Origin: Bugulina stolonifera
Taxonomy: Eukaryota; Bryozoa; Gymnolaemata; Cheilostomatida; Bugulidae
Length of the DNA stretch: 64,000 nucleotides
Assembly: GCA_935421135.1 (NCBI GenBank)
Contig: OW285189.1
Location: forward strand, 12,173,072-12,237,071
Direction: 5' to 3'
Shown: in pieces, positions 27,201 through 42,200 of the stretch
Numbering within the stretch: position 1 is the first letter of the stretch
Layout: the number at the start of each line of letters is the position of its first letter
Made by a program: the position numbers and the translations under genes
The notes under the pieces: model-generated
The model's database searches: none
What the model saw: the letters and a program-made list of their open reading frames with translations, nothing else
Told to the model about the DNA's origin: nothing

Positions 27201-30200
27201 TGTTTATACTCCGGCCCACCGGTGCAATGGTGCTTTCGCTTATCACAATGTCTGATTTCCTCTAGAGAGGTTTAGTGATTACTAGCATGTACATGTACGT
27301 GTGCACATACATTTACGTGTACGTGTAGTGTGCACATACATTTACATGTACGTGTAGTGTGCACATACATTTACGTGTACGTGTAGTGTGCACATACATT
27401 TACATGTACGTGTAGTGTGCGCATACTAGACTAGACTGACTGTACTGAGACTACAATACAACCACGTCTGCATGAGAGCTTAGACTGTTTGTTCACACCA
27501 ACAACGCTATGTACATGTATATGTCTGATTGTATGTATGAGTGCTCATGGATATACAAAAGTCAAAAAACGAATAAAACCAGTCGACAGTAATGTGTGAA
27601 GAATTTGGCTATTTGGTTAAAGTTAAACCTGTTATACTTTCCAAGCAACAGCCCAACTTGTAATATCTCCTAGCCAAATTCGGCCTACGATGTCATTCCT
27701 GTGAGCGTTATGCGAGTGTTGGACAATGTTGTAGCCTGGTTTAACAGCTTGATATTATGACGCAATATTAGTTCAGTATTAATAAATATTGGGAACTATC
27801 TGAATTAATGTTATGCCTAACAACTTATAGATAATAAACGTTTGAGTACAATTTGGGTAAAGCTACTGCAATGCATATAGGGTGTCATTATTGCCATGTT
27901 TTTTAATTATCTAATTTTATATTTTCAATGACTGCAACTGTTTAGCCTGTTGCAAATGGCATGTTCTCCAAAGATGTCTATAAATATAATATTGTTTTTC
28001 ACCCAAAGGGATATTCAAGTCTAGCCAGTAAATTTACGGACACCGGGCATAACAAGCTTTTGGAGATCGTATCGTGTAAACAACTGCATTTGACGGAGAT
28101 GTTTCGTTTCAAAGAAGAGATGGACGGCATGCTAGACGATGCGGAGGAAACTTTACACAAGGTTGGTGAGCATCCAGTGCTACTAGGCTAGCATTGGCTA
28201 GCACTGGACCAATAGTCATACTTGCATTTACTCGTTTAAATTCAAACATTGATTATTAAATGTATTGTGTTTTGGGAAATAAATTATTTTATCTTTGTAA
28301 CTTGGGGATTTTTATGGCACATCTGTTTTCACTTTGATTTATTTTCTCCAGTATTTCATTGAGATTTACAATTTGAAAGAAGACAACTTCAAATTCATAT
28401 TGAAATAGATGATAAAAATCTTCTATTAGCGAAATAACCTTTTTTGGTGTAACTTTAACTTCCCCCAACACAAGGTGGTTAACACATGCAGTTTGTTACA
28501 GCTTCGTGTAGGTCTTCGGAAGGAGAACCAAGTAAGAAAGTTTTGATATTATGTTTCCCTCACTGCAATTTCTCAATGCATGCTTCGTTTCCTATACATC
28601 ATAACACAGCTTACTATTGTCCACTAAAGCAATACACTAAATACCTACATGTACATGTACACCATACAACCGGCTATATGTGTATATACGTGTACATATA
28701 CAGTCATGTATTATCCTAACTATTATCTTGTGAATTCTTGGGTGCCTTTTAGAGGTGCCATAGAAATGCTGAGAACTCTTATTGACTAGTATTAGTAATA
28801 CTCTATATACATGTAAATAGTTTCCATTTATGCCTTTTCTTCCTTAAGTATTAGATGCATGGGCACTCATAATTGGAAGTTGTCCTCTCTCAAACTATGA
28901 TTTGAGAGAGGACAACTTCTAATTATGATCAATAGCTTGAGTGCCCATGATTAGATGTGAACTTAGTAATACTATCGTTACAAACTTTGTTTTGTATTGT
29001 TATACTTATTACTTATTGGTTATCTTCGACTTTCAACTACACCAGTCTCTGTATCAGTATACTAGTCTAGAGTGTGAAGACTTTCATTGTCACTGTGATT
29101 CATGTATTGTCCTTACTTCTAGTCATCTACAACTGCTTTATGTCTTTAACATTACATCAGATAAACAACTAAAATGGTAACATATTATCATGCAATATTA
29201 TCGGTACAAATTCATGCCATTTGATTTAGAATTAATTTCATGTATTTCATTTTCATGTATTTTCCATGTATTTCGTGTAAATATACCTACTGACTACCGT
29301 ACATGTATTTGTATATATGTGTGTACATGCTATGTTGCTTTTAATATACATGATTCTTTTATCTACAGTATGTAAAGTATGGATGATAAAGCCTGTATGT
29401 CTATTGCAAGATGTCAAAAGACAATTTACAAATATATACAATATAAGTATATTTTCCAGAATTATGAGTCACACAGGCAGCATTTCACCATTGACAGCAA
29501 TGTCAAGTTGGATAGAGCATTTACCTCATGTGCTGCCAGCCACAATGACTATGTGATAGAACTGAACAGCACTAATAAGCTAAAGGATGAATGCCATAAT
29601 ACTGCACTACCTTGGCTACTTGGGGTAAGTATAAATATGGAGGATTGCATAAAAGCAGGTTTTGCATCACTCATTCTATGTATTTGTAAGAAGTTCGGAG
29701 TAATTGAAGTTGTATGTTGTACAGTATTAGTTTTATAATCAGTATTATTCTTTTGTGAAATATTCAATAACAATCTACTCCTATGTTACCATTGATATTC
29801 CGTGAAAAGCCTTAAAAACATCAGCCAAAGATGGAGTATGAGATAATAGCCATTTTTACATCTACATGTATGATTTTAATGCCAACTTTGCTCATTTTGG
29901 GGATGATGTGAAAACCAATTTGCCATTTTTTATAAAAAACTCATTCTGCTATTCCATATTATGTACGTTCATATTTGATAAAATGTACATGCATAGTGTG
30001 TAGGTGATAAATACATGTAAGTACACCCATCTCACACGTATATACATGTACATGTATTATGTATTATGTATGTATCATATAATATGTACTGATTTTGTAA
30101 CAACCATTTTAAGATTTAGCACTTCTCTAAGTTATGCACTGCATTACATTGCATCTGTGCACATGCTGAGAGCGACACAACTGGGTCATGTGGAATATTT

Positions 30201-33200
30201 TACAGATCACGCATACCACAAGCTATTGTCTATTAGTATTAAGTTGTCCTCTCTCAAGAGTATTGTGAGAGAGGACAACTTCTCATTATCATCAACAGAC
30301 AATGAATTTGTATAACTTTTAGGAGTTAGAGACTATTCACAACGAGACAAGTCAGGCAATGAACTCTTCCTTACAGAATCTCTCTCTACTCGTTGTCAAA
30401 CAGGTTGGTTTAGACATACTTGTACATGACTAACTATCATATTATAGTATTCAATCTACCATAAACATATTATATAACATTTATGGGGTATCATATATGC
30501 ACTCATTGATTGTTATTTCTAAGCTGAAAAACTTCTAATTATAATTCATAGCTGATGACTTTAGAGTGCCACTGTAGCAATAGGTTCACCAAAAATCAGC
30601 ATAATTACACTATGTACATGTACTCGTTAACATTTTACCAAACTGTGCACTGAAATCTATGTGGTTGACAAAAACCACCTTCCTTATCCATCATCTTCAA
30701 GTAGGGGTATGCGTATACAGAGAGCATAGGAACACTAAGTTTATTTCACTACGGATCTTATAGAAACAATACAGATTTACATGTTCATATTCATGGCATC
30801 GTAGGATGTGGGTCTAATGTGTGCATACACAAAATGGTATAGGAATTACTTCCTGTTGTCTGATGAACATTCCGGATTTTAGTGAGCTGGTGATCCCAGC
30901 CATAAATTTGACAAATGCAAAATAATACGTGTGCATACGTCATACGTACATGAAATAATCAGTAATTTGCCTAACCCTGGCCTGTGCCTCAGGAAGCTGT
31001 GGGAATGCAAAATCAAGATCAAAGGGACGTTTTTAAAAGAAATAATCAAAGAATGACAAAAAGCATGGGATTTGAACACACTGTAGATGGTTTTATGTAC
31101 ATGTATGACTTGTAATATCGATAGAAGGTATGAGCAGTCGTAAATGATACTGATTGAATTTTATTGTTATTTTACGTACATGGGTGTACATCAACAACAT
31201 AATAGCTCATGGATACATCTACTGGGTCGGAAATCAGGGTACACTAAGATACACAGTGTGTACCCTCTACTAACCTTAAGGGTTCTCACTGTAATGCTGT
31301 AGTAGCAGTGCAGATATGGGGTTCAATTCTGTGGTGATAGTTTGTACTGGCTCTTTTTCATAAATTATCTGCTATTGTATTGTTCTCTATTCTACTCATC
31401 AACATATCAATATATTCCTGTCTTTTTCAAGTTGTTTCAATACAGTTCTGAATGCTTTTACTATTAAACCACAGACAGGAACTGGAACCACAAGCTGGAT
31501 GACCAATATAACAAAATGACCAACAAACTTCTGTAATCTACTGACTGGACTTTTGTATGCAACAAGGAAGCAATGTCAACGTATGCTATATGCGCATCAC
31601 ATTCACACAATATTAATGGCTGTCTATTAATAATGTCCATACAACATCATAGAATACAATTCAAGATAATAATGACATTTACATGACAATATTAATCCTG
31701 TCAAACTTACTTATAAAATTTACATACTGTGGAACAAAGCTTACGTATTTCAGACTATTTTGCTACTATTTCCTAGATATTATAATATTAGTGATGAGGA
31801 CATATAAATTATACGTTATGTATGATTCATTGGCATTAAGGCTAATAAAAAATTTCTCCCCTATATTGTTCTGGTCTACTGGTCACTGCTATGTCATATC
31901 TAAAAAATACCTATTAATAATGCGCTTTCCTTGTGCAATTAATACACCTGCAATATCTGTTTGTCGTGTATTTAATGCAATGGGGATAACTCCTGCTTGC
32001 ACAATCATTCTAATGCAAGGACGTAAACTCGTTATATATTTAGCTTTACTCAATGTTCATGTACATACTGCATATGCCATAATGTTTTTGACAAGTTAAT
32101 TGTTCCATGTATACATAGCAAAGGCCCAGCTACACGTGTATTATTATTCTACCTGCCCGGTGTATATACATGTATACCTCATATTATACATGTATATACA
32201 CTGTGTGGGGCTACATACATGGATAATTATAGGCTACATAATATACAGATACATACACTGTACATATTATATCAATTTAAAAATAATATAAATTTTATGA
32301 CGTACATGCTCTAGTTCAACAGTGTACTATATTGTAAATTTGCTATAATTTTCCTTCCAGTCACAAGACCAAGTGCAGAGATATGATGGAGTATTTGGTG
32401 CGTGTAAGCAAGTAAACCCAGCTGCCGATATACATATCTTTGTAAGGAATGCTAAAATATCTAATAAAGACACTGACACTGGGGACCCAAGCACACCTAA
32501 GCACAGACTGTTTAGTGAAATGTCTGGACACCCAGACACACCAGAGGTAACTGAATTATATTCACCATTACTTCCTGTCTGAGTGATTCTCAGTATATTT
32601 CACTTTGGCATCGAGCAGATAGTAAATAATTATTGTTGTCTTCGAAGGATGGAAATATCATGTACATATAAATCACACTTGTGAGATATATGTTAGGTAA
32701 AGCTACAATATTCCTGATAGAAAACTCACTAGTATAAGATCTGGAAACTGGAATGCAAATTAAATTACAATGTAATATACATGTTGTCATTTCCCATTGA
32801 TTGTGATACTGGAAATATAAGGAATAAAATCATAAAATACAACTAGTATTACTGTATATCATTAAACTCGTCACATATAAATAGAAAGATTATGACTAGA
32901 ATTAGCTGCTTTTGATTATGAAGTTAAAGTTACTATGACTCTTGTAGTGTTTAACCAAAGGAGAAGTGATATTTGATAGATTGCTGCTCGACTCTTTGAG
33001 GAGTAAAAAAATTAGCTTGGAAAAACAAAGAGCAGAACTATCAACTCAAATGAAAAACTTGGAAGTTACGATCTCGGCATCTTACAACACTCAGCAGAGG
33101 TCAGTGTATGATGTTAGTCCAAATAGTCACATTAGCAGTTTGCGCATGGCATCATTGATGTACGCATTACATAATACGTGTATATACATATATTATCATA

Positions 33201-36200
33201 CAATGTAGAGATACAAGTAATTATGTTACCAGTATCCTTCTGAAAGTTCAGTTGGGAATACTGGATTGACTACAATATGTAAGTTGTGTTTATGGCAGTA
33301 ACTGCAGGCTTTACTGCCCTGCATGATGCTATATTAATTAATTAACAATTAACAGAGCTCCACACATTGCATGGATTATGAATTGAGCAATCTAAATATC
33401 AGTAGGAGAGTAGACCTAGTATATAAGGTTTCGTACTTGTAAGACGTGAAACAGTCAAGAATCCAACATGTTTAGTAAAAGGAAAGAGAGCAAACAAATT
33501 CATAATGCTGATAATGAAGTCGTAGATGAAGACTATCAAACTATAGTCAGACTCTTGGAATATCATAAATCAAACGTCTCTAAGGTGAAGGACGTTAACT
33601 GTAACCAAAGCATATCGTCTGGTGATACCAAAGTTGAGACAGCAAATACTAAATCTGCAACAAATTTGCGGAAAATCTCTACAGCAAGCAAAGATTCTGC
33701 TGATTCCGTTACCACCAAAGGACATCGACGTGCGGTTAGAACAAAATCGGCAGGTGTTAGTGAAAAAGACACAATAAAAGATGATAAGACGCGTAAACCA
33801 CTTAACAGATGTCAATCAGAGGTATGGTTCTAATTGTGTTGTAGATTATTGGAGGAGAACAGCTTAGATAGACTCTATTCTCTACAGTCAGATAGTTGTT
33901 ACCAGAAGAAAGCCTTGCAGTTGGCTAAACTTAAACTATGCGTCGTGCTTAGCCAAGTGAGATCCTTTAATATACGTACAGTGTAATTTAGATGAGAATA
34001 TAATATATATTCCATGCACTACATGTACATGTATGTATGTACATGTATGCATGTATGTACATGTATGTACACATCATTGTGTAGATACTAGAAGTCTAGA
34101 TCTAGTGGAGGTAAGATAAGCCCATAGATATTCATGAAACATAAAGGTTTGGATTATGTCTATTTACCCGTCTATCTATCTACGAGTACATATACAGCGT
34201 AGATGAACACACCAGTTTGTTGGGACAAGGTCGGGTTCTTAAACAGAGAGTAGTCATCTATTCTATTTAAGACAATTTTTTCAAAATGTTGTAAAAGAGT
34301 GAGGTTTGGATCCACAAGTGAGGTCTATCCTTTATTTCTAACGACATAATATACCCCTCAACCTCCTCAGTATGTATTTTACTCCATTTTTAAAGATTGA
34401 AATTAAAAATGACAACGCATTGCTAGTTTTATAATTCAAGTTCTTCCAAAAACTCATGGATTTTTTCTATTGGAACTCAAATATTTTTACATCTCTTCTT
34501 CTACTAAGTTATCACTTCCAATCCAATGATGTTACAGAATAACACTGGCAGGCTGTATATTTGTTTTAATTATTTCAACATATTATACATGTATATTAAT
34601 CTTTATGCTGTGTGTTACATACTTTGTAGGTCGACAAAAGTTTCAACCAAAAGAAAATGGTTTTCACCACTGTTTGTTATAATTTCTCCAGTGGTTGCCT
34701 AATGTATTTCTAATAACACTGGTTAAAACTTTGCTCCCATTAACTTTAGCTTTATTAACTTTCAGTTGGAGTCTCTTACCCACCACCAAGCAGATGTACC
34801 TCCATCAACCGAACCAGCTGAGAAAAAGAATGTTAAATCTTCAGCTGGGAAATCGGAAGTTAGTCTCAAAAATATGTGGAGAAAGTTTGCTAAAAGAGCC
34901 ACAAAGAAGAAAGACGTAGATAATGATAAGGTAGAATAATAATATATAACAGTTATAAATAAAATAGTAGAATGAATATTAGCAACTCTGCAGATAATTT
35001 AGCATGCAAAAACGCTAATTGTTTTCAATGCTCAGTAGTAAAGATTCTGATTGCTAGTCCATAGATGTAAAATAGTTTTTATTCACACAACAAATCATGG
35101 ACTTACATGTACTTAGAAATGAGTTTACGATATATAAGTTCAATTCCTTTAGCTGTTAGCACTAATGCTGACCTATGCAATTCATCAATAAGGCTATCTT
35201 ATTAGCACATTGATATTAGTGCACTTCCAAATATTATGTAGTTATTATATTTATAGATGTATGAATATTTCGATAGAATGATTGATTTTATCTCTTGTAG
35301 AGTGGGAGCAGCGTTACTAATAGCAGTGGTTCCAACCTGGTGGTCAATGACTCAGGATTGGACTCTGGATTAGGCCCTCATTTAAGAGCAGAGAGCTGGC
35401 CTCCAGAAGAAGGTGAGCCTTGACTATTTGTCTGCTAGGTTGTACGTCATGAAACATTGTGCTTAGTATTTACATATGCAGGTATGTCCAAGTTATAAAC
35501 TATTTTGTAATGTACTAATGTATGTGTCCAAGTAGTACACTATTACTACAAGCGATCAACGTGTGGCCTACAATGCACATGGAACATGATTGTATTATAG
35601 TACGTTTATGCATATTATATACAGTAGGTTACATTAGTATAAAATAATAATAATATATTGATAATGATTATCTTGTGCACTCTAATAACTTTGTGTGCTT
35701 CTGATTATTAGCTAAAACAAGAATGTGCGTGTGTACCATTTTAGTGAACATAATTATATTCATGTACTAATATCATCAACTTGCTCCGTATGCCACCAAA
35801 TACCGTTATCATTAATTGACAATAATATAATGTATTAATATCGGATGTACACATGCATTTGTACAAATCAAAGCTAAGAAGAAATGATTCGCTCTTCGGT
35901 GATACGATCGGAAATTCCATCTGTGTGAAGCAATACACTCAGACAAGCTATTGGGTAGTATTTAAGGTCACTATAGCTGCTAATATATAGTACCCATAGC
36001 CTATTTGTAAAATATTAAATACTTGCATGTAGTTGGAATTAATTCTGTAATTATAATAGTTTATATGCGGGTGATTAAAAGCAAAATGCTGGGCGTGTGT
36101 AATCTGTTATATATTAGTTATACACTTACAGGCACATAATATAATATTATGTAATAAGTATTTTAATTAAAATAATTAGTGTATAGAATCTCTGTCAGTT

Positions 36201-39200
36201 GAGTTATGCATGAATTTTCGCTGCAAACATTTGAGTATTAACTGCTGTGAGCTCTACATATAGTTTAGAATACCCTACAAGATTTGTAACAAGACAATGT
36301 GTGTGTGCCAATGCAAATTAGGAGTTTTTTATGAAAACGCAGAATAATACAGCAGTCAGTAACTACAAACAAATTATAGGTTGTTTTTACAATTTACATG
36401 TACGTGTAGATCTAAAATAAAAATTTGTATTTATATTTTGAATTTTAAATAGCCATCAGTATAAATAGAAGTATGACTGAAGGTATATAATTATACATCT
36501 AGGCGTGCATGTACAAGGAAGAAGTTATACTAATGTATTACCATCATATTATTAAATTACTGTACATGTATATAAAATCTAAACACTAGGTGAGACAGAT
36601 AAGACAACTCTCGTAATTCTATATAACATGAGTTCCTTCACACATCATGTTTAGTTCGCTGTCAGGTCACTATAATCATTTGCTGCCACTGATGTTACAT
36701 GTCCGTGTATATTACTCCGTAAACATAATTACCAATGGTATTAAACACTTGTCATCTACATGACCAAAGTAACAGTTGTGTTCCAACTAGTAGTCATTGT
36801 AAAGTTCCTATGCTAGGGCAAATAAAATTTCTACTCTTATTAACTACTTTGTTTACAAGCCCAACCATCTAATGATCTACCACAATAGGAATAGCAGTGA
36901 ATCAGAGTCATGACTGCAATATGCCTTGTTCCCCACATTATTTCCAACATCCTATATGATATCACACTGTTGCAATATGTGCAGCTTTTGTCTATATCTT
37001 ACCATGTTTGGGCATATATTTTTTATCTTATGAATCATAATAATTTTAGGTCCACATTATCTTAGTAAGACATCAATTCATTCATTTACAGTTTGCAGAA
37101 CCAGCAACATGTAATTCTGGATCTGCTTTTCACTAATATTCTACTATTCTATAATCTTATCAACAATACATTTATATATCTTCAGCAGTTATATTATTCC
37201 AAATTAAAGCCTAACTGTATACTCTGGAAGGCACCATAAGGTATGAGTTATTACATTATTATATTTTATGGCATTTGCTTGTTGTATCAATTATTACTAT
37301 AACTACGAATTTGACAGTGTAATTTCTTTAGTTTAATTTACATGTACTGTTTAATTCTTTAATTACTATAACAAATATTTAGCCATGTCATGTTATATTT
37401 TAGTTTCACGGTGGTGATGGTTACTAAATAAAACAATACCTACAGTAATAATATCATCATCAGTTGAACTATAAGTACCAAACCAGAGGTGCAGTTATAG
37501 TGAAACTTATGCCTCAAGTGAAGTAAACCCAAGCCTAAGCCAAGAAGTCAAGAAACCAACCCAAAAGCTAACAGGAACAGCTATACAACCAAGAGCAACC
37601 AGCTAGAGCCAAGAGCAACCAGCCACAGACAGCTAACAGCCAGAGCTAACAGAGCCAAGAGCCACCAGCTGCAGACGAGCTAACAGCCTAAGCCAACAGC
37701 TAATTGCCAGAGTGACAGCTGCGAGACCTGAGCCAACTCTACCAACCCAAAAAACAAGAAATCCATCAGAAACAGATAAGTTAATTAAACCGAACTCTGA
37801 AGTAAATAATCCATATTCCATCTAAATAAGGTTACAGCTAAGACTTAGGAATTAATTGTATAATAACACATACTAGTCGTCAATTAGAATAAGTTAGATC
37901 TACCTGTTCATGTACAGTAGTTTCATAGATATACAAGAATTAGAGTAGGATAAAATCGGTTACATTATTTAATGTAATAAATATTATAAATAGTGTCTTT
38001 GTCTTACACTAATTAATTAATTAAGTTTTCTAGCTATACATTGTATTAGTGCTTGTTTTTTATCATTAAACTCCATTGTAATGTACATCATTGCAATAGT
38101 GTGATATCACAAAGCCATACCCCATCCTGCTAAATTTAGCTAATGCTGGATTGACTTTGAGTCACTGCAAAGTTGTTTACTCAACCACATATTTGACATC
38201 ACTTCTTTAGATGCTCAAGGGCTTGTTGACAGCCACATGATTAATTGTTTTGACAACTTTGCCCAGTATTAGAAACTAGTCGCTACCCACAAACAGTGCT
38301 AATAATAGTATAGTTGTATGTAACATAGAGTTGTCAGTACATGAACAACCAATAGCTCTACAAGTAAAATATTGTGGGCCATAAATAGCTACACTAACTC
38401 AAGTCTCATTTATAGTCATTACATACAGTAGTTAAAAAATGAATGATACAAACATGGAATTAGATTCTGAGTCTAAACAGACAACTTCTACAGTGTCAAC
38501 ACATACAATTACATTAAACGATGATGGCAAGAGATCTAATAGATTGAAGGCACAGCCAGTCATTGATGAACTGAAGCAAGCTATTGAAAACTTGAGTATA
38601 AGTCATAGTAGAATAATAACTGAGCTTGCTAGTGAAATTGCTTATGACAGACTTACAGCCTTACTTAAGGAGCTTACAACTGGCCATAGTCACATAGTAG
38701 GGTTGCATGATAACTTAAAAGCCATACTAAATGGTATAGAGCTTGAAAGCGCGATGGTTAAAGAAATAGATAGGTTGCTAGCTGACAATAGAAACCTGAC
38801 GGAACGTGTCAGCCAAACAATGAGCGACTTGAGCGCCAGGCCCCGAGAACAGGTAGACAATGCATTAGTTCTAGAAAGTGTGAATGCTTCCAACCAACCT
38901 ATGCAGAGCTCACCACCTCACTCTAGAAGCAATGTACGCCGCGCGCGGTCCCACAAATCAGTATCATCACGATCTAAAACAACATATAAAACACTTGCAA
39001 CATCTGCTAGCCAATCTCTGCGCCTTAAGCAAGCCGATGCTGCCGCTGCAGCCGCGAGTAAGAGAGCCGAGTTGCAAGCCGCTAAAGACACGATGCAAAT
39101 AGAGCAATCTATAGCGCAGCACCAAAATCTCATTACTCAGAGAAAACTTCAAGCCGAAATTGAAGCTGAGGAAACGAGGCAGCACATTTATATGCAGGCT

Positions 39201-42200
39201 ATTGCTGAGGAGGAGCAAGGCTCTCTTTTTAGACCCCCTTCAGCTACTGGTGATCCACCACCAGTGGTCGACCTGAGAGGAACAACAGCAACCTCGATGC
39301 CGGTGCCTCATGTCAACAACCTGCAGCAAATACCTCAATTACAACCTGTCATTAAACCACATAGCACCCCTAGACAGAGTCAGAGGAACCCAGATACTTC
39401 TCCGATTACTATGACTGATGCTGGTGATACCTTCGCTGACTCATTAGCCACAGCCATCAACACGATGAGGTTGAAACCGGCTGAACCACCTGTATTCTAT
39501 GGTGACCCTCTTCACTACATTGATTGGAAAGCTTCATTCGAAGGGCTAATCGAGTCAGGGAGGCATAACCCACTCCAAAGGTTGGCATATCTGCAACAGT
39601 ATCTTGGAGGCAAGGCCCGAGAGGCTGTAGCAGGATACTTCCGGTTGGGCACCGAAGATGCGTACCGAGATGCTAAAAGGAAGCTCGACCGAAGGTATGG
39701 TCAACCCCATATCCTTGCCGAGGCATATAGAACCAAGCTGGAAAACTGGCCAACCATCAAGGAACGTGATGGTGAAGGACTAGAAAGCCTTTCTGACTTT
39801 CTTGACTCCTGCCGGACTGCAATGAGGACAGTCAAGGAGCTAGCTTGCCTAAGTGACAGAAGAGAAAACTTTAAGGTTGTGGAGAAGCTCCCCGGGTCAA
39901 TAGGACATAAGTGGGTAAGTATAGCCTCACGATCAGAAAGGGATAACTCTACTTTCCCATCCTTTGATAAATTTTGCCAGTTCATCGCTGATGAAGCGGA
40001 AACTGCCACCCATCCATTGTCTCATGCACTTAACAGCAACCGTGCAAGCAGACCCCCTAAAGCACAGCAAACAAATGAGAACAGGCACAAGGAAAAAAGA
40101 GCTACCATGCTGCAAGTAAATGCATCTCAATCACAAAAACTAAATTCAAAGCCAAATAGACCATGTCTAAAATGCCAGCGGGACAACCATGTCACAGCCG
40201 ATTGTTTTTTGTTGGGTAAACTGCCACAAAAGGCATTAGAGGAATTCTTTAAAAATAACAACTTGTGCTACGCTTGTGCCAAACCTAACCATAAGATGGA
40301 TGAGTGTAGACATCCACAAAAATGTACAAAGAAAAACTGTGAAGGGCGGCATCTGACCTTGTTCCATGATTACTATAATAGTAGAGGCAGCGAAAATAAG
40401 CCCTCGCAATCATCTTCACAAACCAAATATGAGCATAAAAGAGGCAGCGAAAATAAGACCTCAAGCAACATACCATCAGCTCCATGCAATAGCACCAACA
40501 GCAACAATACCGATTCTGCACCTCCATCAAATAATGGCTTGGCTACAGCACGCACCTGTACCGATTCATCCGGTGTAAAATCTGCTAAGTTCATGTCCTG
40601 GACCTTACCTGTGTATGTGTCTACTCTGCAAGACCCAAGTAAAGAGGTGCTAGTTTATGCTCTCCTAGATTCTGGATCCAATCGCACCTTTGTGACTCAA
40701 AACATCTTGCGAAAGCTCAACGCTCCAAAGCATGACGAACAAATCAATATCAGCACCCTCACAGACACTGAAGGCTCCAAAACGAGTAGACAGGCTGCCT
40801 CTGGGCTCATAGTCCGTGGATACCATCAGCAGAAATATCTCCAACTACCACCATGCATTAGTCAGGACAAAATCCCCTGCGATAAAGATGAAATACCTAG
40901 TTCTATGTCAGTGCAGGAATGGCCTCACCTTCGGCATTTGGCTGCAGAGCTGATGTGTGCTGAGGATGGCCGCGGATTAGAGCTTGGACTCCTCATTGGC
41001 TCCAACATGCCACAGGCCTTCTTGTCAAAACAAGACATCAGTGGACATGACAATGAACCCTTTGCACGCCTGACCCATCTAGGCTGGACACTCATGGGCA
41101 ACTCCAACCCAGCATGCGGAAGCCCCACTGACCATTCTCACACCATAGTAAATCTAGCAGTGTCTCAACCAACAGAAAGATCAAATATGTCATTTAAAAT
41201 TCAAACAGAAACCAACAAAATTAGTGACAACCTTGAAGGCAAAATACTAGAATTATTTAGCTCAGACTTCCAATCAAAACCCACAGATGAAATACGAACA
41301 CTCTCAATCAATGATGTTCAATTTTTGAAAACCATGAAGGCTCAGATACACAAAGACAAAGATGGCTACATTACTATGCCATTGCCATTTAAATGTAAAC
41401 CACAAGCAAATAACTCAAAACATGTTGCGCAACAGCGTTTCAAACTGTTACAGAGAAAGCTCACAAACCCAATCTTTTCAGGCCATTACCATGGATTCAT
41501 GAGTGAAATCATCTCACAAGGAGATGCAGAGCTGGTACCCACCAAAGAGGTGGACAATCCAAACTCGTGGTACATACCCCACTTTGGGGTGTACCATCCG
41601 AAGAAACCTGAAAAAATTCGAGTAGTTTTCGATGGAGCTGCCAAAGTGGGCAGCGTATGCTTGAATGATCACCTTCTTCAGGGACCAGATCAGTTAAATA
41701 GTCTCATTGGAATTCTCATGAGATTTCGCAAGGAGCAAGTGGGTGTGACATGTGATATTGCAAGAATGTTTCACCAATTCCGGGTGTCTCCTGAACACAG
41801 GGACTACCTGAGATTCTTCTGGTTCAATGACCAGGGTGAAGTTGCCAGCTATCGAATGAAGGTACACATCTTTGGTGCTACTTCATCCCCAGCATGCACC
41901 ACCTTTGGCCTTCGAACTCTCTGTGACCTGAGTCGTAACACCAACTCTGCTTCTAAAAGCTTTATTAAAAATAACTTTTATGTAGATGATGGTTTGATCA
42001 GTCTTCCTGACCCAGACTCGGCGAAAACTCTCATCCATGATGCTATTTCCATCTGTAAAGAAGGAAACCTTCGCCTTCATAAATTTGCTTCCAACTCAGC
42101 TGAACTTCTCCAATCGCTACCCGCATCTGAGAGAAATCTACAGGACATTCAGTCTCTGTCTCCAAGTGACATCTCCCAACCATTAGAGCGAACACTAGGG

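Noticed and set aside
31683..32099. 138-codon plus-strand ORF in an intron
   Set aside because: Hydrophobic by AT richness, no recognisable family, and lies between well-supported exons at 30323 and 32361.
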